From NCBI GenBank assembly GCA_034428935.1, contig DAOUHB010000256.1:1-64000 (forward strand): a DNA stretch of 64,000 nucleotides, given 5' to 3'. The position numbers and the translations under genes were made by a program. Below are positions 25,260-35,000 of this stretch, in pieces; within the stretch, counting starts at the first letter, position 1, and each line of letters begins with the position of its first letter. Origin of the DNA: JAAYZQ01 sp034428935. GTDB taxonomy: Bacteria; Chloroflexota; Anaerolineae; JAAYZQ01. The notes beneath the pieces are model-generated. The model was not told the origin of the DNA. It ran no database searches and was given only the letters and a program-made list of their open reading frames with translations.

Positions 25260-26954
25260 CTACACCCCCTCTCCGCCGTTGGCGCCGGCCTCGCCTTGCA
25301 GCCGCACCACCACTTCCGGCAGGTCGAGAGCCTGGCGTATCTCCTGGGCAGCGGTCTGAAGGACCGTCTCCAGCTCCAGGCTCTCGCGGATGCGGCCTAC
25401 CACCTCGGCCATCAGGCGGTCGCGGAAGGCGCGATGCTGAGTGTCCTGGTAGAGACGGGCACTGTCCAGGGCCACCTCCAACTGGGCCGTGAGAGACTCC
25501 ATGAGAGCCCTTTCCTCCACGGTCCAGCCACCGGCGCGGTCCCGCTTGCGGAGGGCCACGGTACCGATTTCGTGGCCTCGAATGCGGATGGGCACGACGA
25601 GGGTAGAGCCATCGGCGACCGCGGGAGCCGCGGCGCCGGCCTCTCGTCGCCCATCCCTGGAAAGTGGCCGCACGGGCTCGCCGGGACGGCTAACGTAGCC
25701 CATGTCTCCGCGCCCGCGTACCAGGTCGGCCCACGCATCACGGCTGATCTCGCCATACGCCCGGCGCTCGGCCTCGAGGGCCGCCTGGCTCTCGGCAAAG
25801 AGACGGGCATTGTCCAGGGCAACTCCCACCTGGTCGGCCATGGTCTGCAGGGCCGTCACCGTGCCGGCGTCAAAGAAACCTTCCTGGGTGTGCTGCACGG
25901 TCAGGGCTCCGATGATCTGGCCGCGGGAGCGCAGGGGCAGGGCGGCCTCGGCGCGGGTCTCGGGCAGCTCTGGAGTGGCCAGGCGGACGGCATCCTGGAG
26001 AGCATGCGAGGCGACGCGTGCCTGGCGGTGGGCAATGCTCCAGCCCACCATGCCCTCGCCCACGGGGATGCTGTGGCGGCGGGCCAGCATGGCCCGCCCC
26101 GCTTCGCCGGTGCCGGCGCAAAGCTCCGCTACCTCCTGGCTCTCGTCCAGGAGAAAGAGGCCCACGTAGTAGAGGCCAAATCGTTGGCGGATGAGCTGAA
26201 CGACTCGCTCCATGAGGAGGTCGACCTCCAGCATGGAAACAGCCGCCTGCCCCACTTCGTACGAGGCCTCCAGGTAGGCCGAGTGCTTTTGCAATTCTTC
26301 GGTTCGGGCCTGCAGCTCGTCGCGGCTGGCGGCCGCCTCCTCGTAGGCCCGGCTGAGGGCGGCCGAGGTACGAGCCGCCTGCTCCAGGCTTTCGATGCCC
26401 TGGCTGATGGCAGTGTGCAGCAGAAGCGACACCAGCCCGAGCATGACCAGGAGGGCGATGAGCTGCGAAAAGGGAGCCACGGGTTGCACCGTGACGACGA
26501 GCAGTCCGTTGATCTCGGCCAGGTAGACGGCGATGGCCGTCAGGCCAGAGACAAGGCCGGCCCACAGGCCACCACGCCGACTCAGGAGCAGGGCTGCCAG
26601 GGCCACGACGACAAAGTAGCCCGTACTGCCCAGATCGCGAATGCCCAGGTAGGTGACGAGGGAACCGGTAATGATAAGGTAGAAAGAGACGACCAGGATG
26701 ATGGAGACGAGCTGCACGTGACCGCGCCGTAGGAGCCAGAACGAGCCCAGGACGATGGCGCCCATGAGGGCGGCCAGGCCAAGGATCTCGCGCAGTTGCG
26801 CGGGAATGGCAATGGCCGCGACGACAGGCACCACGATCAGGATCGCCAGGATCAGCAACAGGGTTCTGTTCGCCAGTTGGGCAGCCCGGGTCTTGGCCAT
26901 GTCCGGAAAGACCGGTGCGGCGAACGTGCTCTTGGACAAGAAGCGGCCTATCAT
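25260..26954 (-). CDS. Kinase-less membrane receptor: 6TM-GAF-GAF-stub
   Basis: A 564-residue protein. The first about 180 residues form roughly six transmembrane helices (for example RTLLLILAILIVVPVVAAIA) with almost no extracytoplasmic loop, a MASE-like input. A helical linker leads to GAF 1, the receptor-family linker AYGEISRDAWADLV, GAF 2, and the terminal stub DRLMAEVVGRIRESLE...RQALDLPEVVVRL. No catalytic output domain is present. Its start overlaps the preceding stop as ATGA, so translation is coupled. The membrane part may sense hydrophobic or membrane-state signals; nothing in the sequence names a ligand. Confidence 0.85.
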   Translation of the reverse strand: MIGRFLSKSTFAAPVFPDMAKTRAAQLANRTLLLILAILIVVPVVAAIAIPAQLREILGLAALMGAIVLGSFWLLRRGHVQLVSIILVVSFYLIITGSLVTYLGIRDLGSTGYFVVVALAALLLSRRGGLWAGLVSGLTAIAVYLAEINGLLVVTVQPVAPFSQLIALLVMLGLVSLLLHTAISQGIESLEQAARTSAALSRAYEEAAASRDELQARTEELQKHSAYLEASYEVGQAAVSMLEVDLLMERVVQLIRQRFGLYYVGLFLLDESQEVAELCAGTGEAGRAMLARRHSIPVGEGMVGWSIAHRQARVASHALQDAVRLATPELPETRAEAALPLRSRGQIIGALTVQHTQEGFFDAGTVTALQTMADQVGVALDNARLFAESQAALEAERRAYGEISRDAWADLVRGRGDMGYVSRPGEPVRPLSRDGRREAGAAAPAVADGSTLVVPIRIRGHEIGTVALRKRDRAGGWTVEERALMESLTAQLEVALDSARLYQDTQHRAFRDRLMAEVVGRIRESLELETVLQTAAQEIRQALDLPEVVVRLQGEAGANGGEGV

Positions 26955-28861
26955 CTCGGTCCTCTCATGGGTTCCGGCGCTCCCCCGCCCTGCCCGGTGA
27001 CGTCTCCCACCGGCTCCAGATCGTCGTCGCCATCGTCCTCAGGCGCCGACGGAGCCGGCCCATCGGGTTCCGGGGTCTCGGGCATCCCCGCCCTCGATTC
27101 GCCGCCCGGCTCCGCCCCACCCCGAATCCGCAGCTCGACTTCTGCCAGATCGAGGACCTGGCGCATCTCTCGCGCCGCCGACCGCAGCACCGTGTCGACG
27201 TCGAGGGTCTGCCGGATGCGTCCCGTCACCTCGCCGATGAGGCGCTCGCGGGCGGCCAGCCGCTGCGTGTCCTGGTAGAGGCGGGCACTCTCCAGGGCAA
27301 CGCCCAACTGGTCGACGAGGGTCTGGAGCAGCGCCATCTCCTCGTCGCTCCAGGTGCCCGCCCCCGCCGCCTTGTGGGCATCGAGGACGCCGACCACCTG
27401 GTCGCGGACGCGGAGGGGGACGGACAATGCCTGGCCGTTTTCGCCGCCCCGGGCCACCACCCTGGCCTCCAGGGCAGCTTCCTTCAGCTCGTCCGGCCAG
27501 CAGTCCGGATCGGGCAATACGTCGTCGGGATCGTAGCGCTGGCCGAGCCCCGGCCGCGCCTGGAGTACCTGCTGCCAGGTCTCCCGGGTCAACTGGGCAA
27601 AGGCCCGCCGTTCGGCGTCGAGGCGCTCGCGGACCTGGCGGAACAGGCTGGCGTTGTTGATGGCCACGGCAATCTGGTCGGCCAGAAGCTGGAGAACGAC
27701 CAGATCCTCCTCGTGAAACGCGGCCGGCTCCTGGCTCTGCACGTCCAGGACGCCGATGATCTGGCCCCTGGCGCGCAGCGGCAGCGCGGCTTCGGAGCGC
27801 GTCTCGGGCAGATCCGGATTGTCGAAAAAGGCGGGATCTTGGCCCACGTCCAGGGCGATGCGCTGTTCGCCGCCGGCGGCGACGCTGCCCACGAGACCCT
27901 GGCCGAGGGCCAGGCGGTGCCTGCGCTCGAGCATCCGCTGCCCGCCCGACGACGAGGCCGCGGCCAGCTCGGCATAGCCACGCCTCTCGTCCACCATAAA
28001 GATGCCCGCGTGGTAAAAGCCAAAGCGCACGGAGACGAGGCGCACGGTCTCGTTCAGCAATTCGTGCAGGTCCTGCAACTGGGCCGCGTCGCGGGCAAGG
28101 GTGGCGGCCATCTCTAACTGGGTGCTGCGTCGCGCCAGATCTGCCGTCCGCGCGGCCACCTCTTCTTCCAGGCGGTCCCGCTCATCCTGAACCTGGCGCG
28201 ACAGGCGGTAGCTCCTGTCCAGGGCTGCCACCAGGGGCCGCAGAAGGTGGTTCTGGGCGACGACGATGAACGTGCCCAGGCACAGCAGGATGAGGGTGTT
28301 GCTCAGCCAGCCGCTCAGGTTCGTCGACAGGATGGGCGGGGCAATGAGCACCCCGGCGATGTGGAGCCATCCCATGCCCATCATGGTCGCCATGCTGAGG
28401 ACCAGCATGCCGATGGCGGTTTCCAGCCCGAACAGCATCCCACCCATGAGGGGCAAGAGCAGCAGAAACAGGCGGCCACTGCCACCTCGCCCATCGCCCA
28501 CCAGGTCGAGAAGGCCCAGCATATATACGATGGACACCAGCAGGCCGGCACGCACGACGTAGGGCACGCGCCGCCAGTAGGCAACCGCCAGGATGACGAG
28601 GTAGGCTGCCCAATAGCTGGGGATCGTCCACAGGATGCCCCGCGAGTAGTCATAGTACGAGCCCGCTGCGGCCACGGCAGGCACGATCACGACGAGGGCG
28701 CGCAGCCCGCCCCGGACCAGTCGCTCCCGCAGATCCTGGATCTGGCGTGGATCCGGCGTCGCTCCGCTCTCTTCCGTCATTCCCTCTGGCATCCGTTCTG
28801 TCACTAGATCCTCGTTGCCGTCATGCCCGCGTGCAGAGCCGTTCTCCATGTCCATCGTCAC
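26951..28861 (-). CDS. Kinase-less membrane receptor: 6TM-GAF-GAF-stub
   Basis: A 636-residue protein with an acidic N-terminus, about six transmembrane helices (about 50-205), a coiled-coil-like segment (QVQDERDRLEEEVAART), GAF 1 with IALDVGQDPAFFDNPDLPET, linker RAFAQLTRETWQQVL, GAF 2 and the stub ERLIGEVTGRIRQTLD...RQVLDLAEVELRIR. The tail is Pro/Asp/Glu-rich. There is no kinase or other output. The start may be the GTG at 28861 or the ATG at 28855, both just after AGGTGA. It follows the upstream gene by 12 bp and overlaps the next by four. Confidence 0.85.
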   Translation of the reverse strand: MTMDMENGSARGHDGNEDLVTERMPEGMTEESGATPDPRQIQDLRERLVRGGLRALVVIVPAVAAAGSYYDYSRGILWTIPSYWAAYLVILAVAYWRRVPYVVRAGLLVSIVYMLGLLDLVGDGRGGSGRLFLLLLPLMGGMLFGLETAIGMLVLSMATMMGMGWLHIAGVLIAPPILSTNLSGWLSNTLILLCLGTFIVVAQNHLLRPLVAALDRSYRLSRQVQDERDRLEEEVAARTADLARRSTQLEMAATLARDAAQLQDLHELLNETVRLVSVRFGFYHAGIFMVDERRGYAELAAASSSGGQRMLERRHRLALGQGLVGSVAAGGEQRIALDVGQDPAFFDNPDLPETRSEAALPLRARGQIIGVLDVQSQEPAAFHEEDLVVLQLLADQIAVAINNASLFRQVRERLDAERRAFAQLTRETWQQVLQARPGLGQRYDPDDVLPDPDCWPDELKEAALEARVVARGGENGQALSVPLRVRDQVVGVLDAHKAAGAGTWSDEEMALLQTLVDQLGVALESARLYQDTQRLAARERLIGEVTGRIRQTLDVDTVLRSAAREMRQVLDLAEVELRIRGGAEPGGESRAGMPETPEPDGPAPSAPEDDGDDDLEPVGDVTGQGGGAPEPMRGPR

Positions 28862-28873
28862 CTGGTTCGCCTA

Positions 28874-31054
28874 TCACCCCTGGACGTCCCCGGCGGGGAC
28901 GGGGTCGTGGCTTTGCGGGGCGTCTCCGCCGGGATTCGCTGCCAGGTCGCCGGGCAGCAGCCTCAAGTCCAGGGCCGCCAGGCCCATGGCGTCGGCGATC
29001 TGGTTCACCGCAGTCCTCAACACCGTCTCCATGTCCAAAGTCTGGCGAATGCGCGCCGTGACCGCGCCGGCCAGCCGCTCCCGGGCGGCCCGGCGCTGCG
29101 TCTCCTCGTACAGGCGGGCGCTGTCGAGGGCCACCCCGAGCTGATCGAGGAGGGTGCGCAGCACGTCCAGCTCTTCGTCGGTCCAGCCACCGCCGCCCTC
29201 CTTGCGAAAGCTCAGGGCGCCGATGTTTCCCTCGCGGACGCGCAGGGGCAGCGCGACGCGAACCGCGCCATCCTCGTCCTCGTGAGCAAACGCGATTCCC
29301 TCCCCCAGGGCCTGCTGCATCTCGGGCGGCCAATCTCCCTGCGACGGGACGAGGCCATCCTCGGTGGAGCGAAAGCCCCACTGCTCCCTGGCGGCCGCGA
29401 GACGATGCCAGGCCTCGGCACTCATCTCGCCGTAGGCGTGGCGCTCGGCCGCCAGCGCCTGCTGGCTCTCGGCAAAGAGGCGGGCGTTGTCGATGGCCAC
29501 CGCCACCTGGTCGGCCATGAGCTGCAGGACGGTGACGGTCTCCGGGTCAAAGGCGCCTCCCATTTCGTGCTGCACGGTGAGGGCGCCGATCACCTGGCCG
29601 CGCGAGCGAAGGGGGAGCGCGGCTTCCGACCGCGTCTCTGGCAGCTCGGGGGTTGCGAGGCGCACGATGTCGCGGGCTGCCTCGCCGGACACCCTCGCCT
29701 GCCCGCGGGATACGGCCCAACCGATCATGCCCTCGCCCACCCGGATGCGGTGGCCGCGGGACAGGAGCGCCTTGCCCGCCGTCCCGGTTCCGGCCCGCAG
29801 CACGGCCCAATCGCCGGCCTCGTTCAGCAAAAAGAGGCCCACGTAATAGAGGCCAAAGCGCTCGCGAATCAGGTTCACAACCTGGCCGATGAGGCGATCG
29901 ACGTCCAGGATGGAGGCGGCCGCGCGGCCCACCTCCGCCGAGGCCTGGAGATAGTTCGAGCGGCGCTCCAGATCCCGGGTTCGCTCGGCCACGCGGGTCT
30001 CCAGGCCAGAGACCATGTTGCGGAGCTGGGCGGCCATGCGGTTAAAGCCGGACGCCAGCCGGCCGATCTCGTCCTGGCGGGCCACCCCCACGCGCCGAGA
30101 AAAGTCACCGGCGGCCACGTGCTCTACGGTAGTAGACAGGGCCTCGATGGGACGCACGATGCGCCGCACGGCGACCAGGCCGGCGGCCGTCGCCAGCACG
30201 ATGCCTCCCAGGACTGCGACGGCCGTGATAAGCAGGGTGTTCATGGCCAGCCTGAAGGCTTCGGACGTGGCCTTTTCGGCGACGACCAGGAGCGACTGCT
30301 CGCCAAAGTGGATGGTCTCGAAGGCCAGCACAACCTCGGGCGCGTCGAGGCCAGGATAGACGCCATCCTCCGCGGGCACCTGGAACCGGGTGCCGCGCAG
30401 CACCACCGACGGGTTGCGATGGGCGACGAGCCGCCCCTCCTGTGAGACAATGTAGACGCTCTCACCCTCGCCGACGGGCATGCCGGCGATGACGTCCCAG
30501 ACCCTCTTCAGGCGCGCGTCGCCCACCAGCACGCCCCTTAGCTCGCCGCTGGTCCGATCGACCACCGGCAGGCCCATGGTGATGATGGGCTCGCCGAGCA
30601 CCTGGTCAAAGCGCACCGGACTGTAATAGATTTCGCCGCTCCTCGACGGCACCCAGTACTCGGGCTGGCTGGCGCGCGAGCCCAGATCCTGGCGGCGATA
30701 GGTCCGCAGCCGCGAGACGCGGACCAGCTCCCGTCCGTCCCTGCTGAGGAGGGCCAGGTCGGCAAAGGCGTCCTGGTAGGCGAGCAGCTCGGACAGCACC
30801 TCGTGTTGTGCGCCCATCGGCAGCGAGTCAAGCCCCTTGACCTCGACGACCATGTGCAACTGCCCTTCCAGGCCCTCGACAAACGACTCGACCGCTGTCG
30901 TGACCCTCTGCACCATCGCCCTCTCCAGGCCCAGGACCTGCTGCTCCTGGGCCTGAAAGCTCTGCCGCGCCATGACCAGGCCAGAGAGCAGCAAGGGCAC
31001 GATGGTCAGCGCCAGAAGGGTAACCGTCAGTTGTGTCCGCAGACTGTCTCTCAT
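28874..31054 (-). CDS. Kinase-less membrane receptor: dCache-HAMP-GAF-GAF-stub
   Basis: A 726-residue transmembrane sensor. Helix 1 is TVTLLALTIVPLLLSGLVMA, and a dCache domain (about 30-275) has the same sub-type as the complete hybrid kinase (MPVGEGESVYIVS here, VEVGEAGYAYIVD there). Helix 2 and HAMP (IVRPIEALSTTVEHVAAGDF) follow, then GAF 1, the linker AYGEMSAEAWHRLA, GAF 2 and the stub ERLAGAVTARIRQTLD. No catalytic output domain is present. It lies 61 bp downstream of the OpuAC-like binding-protein gene, so that lipoprotein is a natural candidate partner for its sensor domain (inference). Confidence 0.87.
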   Translation of the reverse strand: MRDSLRTQLTVTLLALTIVPLLLSGLVMARQSFQAQEQQVLGLERAMVQRVTTAVESFVEGLEGQLHMVVEVKGLDSLPMGAQHEVLSELLAYQDAFADLALLSRDGRELVRVSRLRTYRRQDLGSRASQPEYWVPSRSGEIYYSPVRFDQVLGEPIITMGLPVVDRTSGELRGVLVGDARLKRVWDVIAGMPVGEGESVYIVSQEGRLVAHRNPSVVLRGTRFQVPAEDGVYPGLDAPEVVLAFETIHFGEQSLLVVAEKATSEAFRLAMNTLLITAVAVLGGIVLATAAGLVAVRRIVRPIEALSTTVEHVAAGDFSRRVGVARQDEIGRLASGFNRMAAQLRNMVSGLETRVAERTRDLERRSNYLQASAEVGRAAASILDVDRLIGQVVNLIRERFGLYYVGLFLLNEAGDWAVLRAGTGTAGKALLSRGHRIRVGEGMIGWAVSRGQARVSGEAARDIVRLATPELPETRSEAALPLRSRGQVIGALTVQHEMGGAFDPETVTVLQLMADQVAVAIDNARLFAESQQALAAERHAYGEMSAEAWHRLAAAREQWGFRSTEDGLVPSQGDWPPEMQQALGEGIAFAHEDEDGAVRVALPLRVREGNIGALSFRKEGGGGWTDEELDVLRTLLDQLGVALDSARLYEETQRRAARERLAGAVTARIRQTLDMETVLRTAVNQIADAMGLAALDLRLLPGDLAANPGGDAPQSHDPVPAGDVQG

Positions 31055-31115
31055 GCTGTTCCCGATCTTTTATCCATCCGCCCGGTCAAGGGGTCATGCC
31101 CCAGGACCGCGCACC

Positions 31116-32078
31116 TCAAGGCAGCCAGGCTTTCCAGATGTCTTCGTTTTCCGCCAGCCAGTCCCGGGCAGCCTCCTCCACGCTCTTGCCGTCCAACTGG
31201 ACAGTGGCGAGCATGGCAATCTGATCCAGGTTGGTGTAGTTCATGTTCTTCAAGAACTGGTACGCCTCGGGTGCATACCCGCTCAGGCCCGACCAGAACA
31301 CTTTGAACAGCAGGTCGGGCGGATAATCGCAATCGACCCCGCCCTCATCAATCCTGGCATAGCACTCGTCGCTGTAGGGCGGCAACTCCACGGGCACGAG
31401 ATCGTAGATCGAGTGCGCCCAGTGAGGGGTCCAGAAGTATATCACGATGGGCTGTTCTTTCTGGTAGGCCTCTTCCAGGGCCTCCAGGATTGCCTCCTCC
31501 GTATCCAGCCGGACCACCTCCATGTCCAGTCCCAGGTTGCGAATGATCTGCTCGTCGTACTGGACCCAACTCGGGTCGCCCGCCAGGAAACGCCCCTTCC
31601 CGCTCGAGCCCGGTCCTGCAAAGAGGGCCGCGTTGGCCGGGTCCTGCCATCCTCGCCACGTGGCCAGCTCGGGATGGGCGCGCACGACGTAGGAGGGAAT
31701 ATACCAGGCGATCTTGCCGATGGGCCCCAGGAGGCCCCCGTCCTCAACGCCGCCCCCCTCGACGTAGCGCCTCAGGTTTTCGCTGTGGCCCGAGGGCCAG
31801 ATCTCCAGACTGGCGTGCAACTCGCCGCTGGCCAGGGCATCCCACTGCGCGTATCCGTCAATGGTCACCGCCTCGACGGGATAGCCCATTTCCTCCTCGA
31901 GGATGATCTCGGCCAGCGCCACGTTGAGCTCGCTGGCCACCCAGGGAGACACGGCCAGCTTGACCACGGGCCGATCCGAAGCCGATGGGCCGGGGGGCTG
32001 CCCGCAAGAGAGCAAGGTCAAAGCGGGAACCAGTGCCAGGACCAAGACCAAATGCTTGATGAGCCGATTTGATGTCAC
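31116..32078 (-). CDS. OpuAC/ProX-type glycine-betaine-like substrate-binding lipoprotein
   Basis: A 320-residue extracytoplasmic binding protein. The N-terminal signal ends in a lipobox (LTLLSCGQ, Cys about 25), followed by an OpuAC domain with VKLAVSPWVASE, ALASGELHASLEIWP and IVIYFWTPHW, typical of quaternary-amine binding proteins. No OpuAA ATPase or OpuAB permease is nearby; the neighbours are kinase-less receptors (10 bp upstream, 61 bp downstream). The likely role is therefore ligand presentation to a receptor, as binding proteins do for LuxQ or TorS, rather than transport. An ABC transporter encoded elsewhere cannot be excluded. Confidence 0.88.
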   Translation of the reverse strand: MTSNRLIKHLVLVLALVPALTLLSCGQPPGPSASDRPVVKLAVSPWVASELNVALAEIILEEEMGYPVEAVTIDGYAQWDALASGELHASLEIWPSGHSENLRRYVEGGGVEDGGLLGPIGKIAWYIPSYVVRAHPELATWRGWQDPANAALFAGPGSSGKGRFLAGDPSWVQYDEQIIRNLGLDMEVVRLDTEEAILEALEEAYQKEQPIVIYFWTPHWAHSIYDLVPVELPPYSDECYARIDEGGVDCDYPPDLLFKVFWSGLSGYAPEAYQFLKNMNYTNLDQIAMLATVQLDGKSVEEAARDWLAENEDIWKAWLP

Positions 32079-32088
32079 GTTGTTCCTC

Positions 32089-35000
32089 TCACCCCTCAGC
32101 CGAATTTCCGTCTCCGTCCGCCGGAGTGACGGCCGGCCCCTTCGCTTCGCTCAGGACACGCCCGTTCGCTTCGCTCAGGACACGCCCGTTCGCTTCGCTC
32201 AGGACACGCCCGTTCGCTTCGCTCAGGACACGCCCGTTCGCTTCGCCCCGGACATGCTGGCCCTCGCCCCCGGGCATGGGAGCCTTGCCGATGCGCACCT
32301 CCACTTCGGAAAGAGAGAGCGCCCGGCGCATCTCTTGCACGGCCGACTGGAGGACGGAATCCACCTGTAGCGACTCGCGCATGCGCCCGGTAACGCCGGC
32401 GATCAGCCGGTCTCGCGCCGCACCGCGCTGCACGTCCTGGTAAAGCCGCACGCTCTCCAGCGCCTGGACCAGCTCCTCCGCCAGCCTGGCCAGCAGGTTG
32501 AGCTCGTCCTCGGTCCAGTGCGCGTCGCTACCGGCCTTGTGAAAGCGCAACAGGCCGATGGGCTCTTCGCGGAGGAGGAGCGGGACGGACGCCGTGCGAC
32601 CGCCGCGATCGTCCTCGACCTGTACCCGGAGGGGCGGGCCCGGCGCCGGGCCTTCCGCCAGGGAGAGCACGCCCCCCGCGTCGCAGCGGTAGCCCCGCAC
32701 CGGCCGCGCGCGAATCATGGCCGCCCACGCCTGGCGTTCGAGCTCGCCATGGGCGCGCCGCTCGGCCTCCGCCGCGCGCTGGCTGGCCACGTAGAGCCGC
32801 GCGTTGTCCAGCGCTACGGCCACCTGGTCGGCCATCGCCTGGAGGACGACCAGCGTGTCGTCGTCCAGCGCCTGCGTGCCGCCCGCACGCACGACGATGG
32901 CCCCCAGGACCTGGCCCCGGGAACGGAGCGGAAGGGCAGCCTCCAGGGGCTGCTCCGGCCCGGCGTCCTGCTGTCCCTCCCCCGCCAGGCTGCCCGGCTG
33001 CTGCTCTTCGGCCTCCTCCAGGTCATCGCGGCCGGGCGCGCCCGGCTCTGCCTGCCGGCTCACCTCCCAGCGGGCGTCGAGGATGGCCCGGCCCACCGTG
33101 CCCTCGCCCACCCGCAGGCGCAGGTCCCTGCTGGGCAGCGCCTGGCCTCCGGGTCCGGCTGTGGCATGGAGAACGATCCACTCGCTGTGCTCGTCGAGGA
33201 GATAGAGCTCCGTGGAGTCCAGGTCGAACTCCTGGCCGATGAGGCCCACCACCTCGCGCACAAGCTCGTCGGGGTTCAGGATCGAGCTCGCCGCCCGGCC
33301 CACCTCGGCCGACGCCTCCAGGTAGGTACTGCGGCGTTCCAGCTCGCGGGTGCGCTCCGCGACGCGCGCCTCCAGCGTCCCGATGAGGTCCCGCACCTGG
33401 CTGCTCATGCTGTTGAACGCCCGGGCCAGGGTGGCGATCTCGTCCCGGCGCGACAGCCAATCCGGAGATCCTTCGGCGTCGAGGGCCAGGCCCAGATCGC
33501 CGGAGGCGATGCGGCTGGAGCGAGCGGTCAACTGGGCCAGCGGCCCGGTGATGGTCCTCGTGACCACGAGCGAAATGCCAATGGCCAGGAGGACGGCGAT
33601 GAGCCCCGCCAGGCCGATGACCAGGATCAACCCGACGCCAAAGCCAAAGGCTTCCTGCCTGTCTTGCTTGGCGACCATGCCGGCCTGCAGGGCGGGCAGC
33701 CAGCGGTAAGCGCCCAGGGCCATCTCGCCCCGGTAGTCGGCGTACAGGATGGAACCGCCCTCCCGCCGGGCCAGGGCCAGCCGCGCCGCCTCGGTGTCGA
33801 CGACAAAATGCTCCCTTTGTTCCAGGCCTCCGGCCGAAGCGACGGGCGTGAAGCGGAGACCGGTTAACAGGACGCCGTTGCGATCGACCAGGTAGATCTC
33901 GCCGGTCTCGCCGATCCACGCCTGCCGGTCCAGCATCTCGGTCAGCGAGGCGGTCCGCACCCTGCCGGCCAACACGCCCACGATGTTGCCCTCGAGGTCG
34001 ACCACCGGGCGGGCGGCCATGATCACGACCTCGCCTTCGTCCCCTGCCCCGGCCTGCCAGGCCGGCGCTTCCCTGTAGATGGGTGGTTGCAGGTAAAAGT
34101 CGTCCAGGCCGCCCTGGAAGTAGAGCTCGGTAACCTGGTTCAGTCCCTGGTCTTCGGGCCGGGTAGAAAGGACCACCCTGCCTTTCGCATCCAGCAGAAG
34201 AAGCGACTCCAACCGCTCCGAGCGCGCCACCATCTGGTCGAGATAGGTGAGGGTGAAATACTGCTGGGCCTCGCTCGTCTCCGGGTCTTGCAGCAGCACC
34301 AGGATGCGAGGCGTGAGCTGGCTTTCTTGCAACACCAGGTCAAGGTCCTCTTCCAGGCCGCGAACCCAACGCCCGATTTCGACCTCTTTGATCCTGGCGA
34401 CGGAATCGAGCTGGTTGACGACCAGCTCTCGCCCGTTCTGATAGACGATGGCAATGGCCGCGACGAGGATGATGACCGCGGTCAGCATCTCGACCAGCAC
34501 AAAGCTGACGGCCAGGCGCGTGCGGATGGCGACGATGCGCCGGTAGCTTCGGACGATGCCCGCAGCGACGCCCGCGAGCAAAAAGGCTACGATGAACACG
34601 GCAAAGACGTCGCCGCTGTCGCCCAGTTGCTGCATGTCGTAGCGCTGGAAGGGCAGCCACGCCTCCATTTGATTGACGAACCAGGCATAGCCCACGTAGG
34701 CGGCCGTCAGGAGCGCCACCTGCGGGAACCGCCGCGGCAAGAGCAAGATGCCGGCGACGAGGAGCAGCAGGGCGGCGCCGGGAGCCAGGTAGAGGGTGAC
34801 GCCCTGGTGAAAGAGCTCGGCGGAGGCAAAGGCCACCGCCGCGGCCGCCAGCACCCAGGCACCGGCGGCGTCGAGCCTCTCCCGTCGCCGATGTATGGCG
34901 GCCACCACGAGACAGGCCAGGGCCAGGGCCAGCCCCCCGGCGACGGCCAGGAACTGCCAGGCGCCAATGGAGACAAAGAAGAACAGGTTGAAGGCGGCAG

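Noticed and set aside
22901..31054. Terminal stubs as degenerate HisKA domains
   Set aside because: They lack any histidine at the H-box position and match GAF N-terminal helices instead.
32141..32260. Possible CRISPR or VNTR promoter array
   Set aside because: The units are directly adjacent 24-mers without spacers and lie in frame inside a coding sequence.
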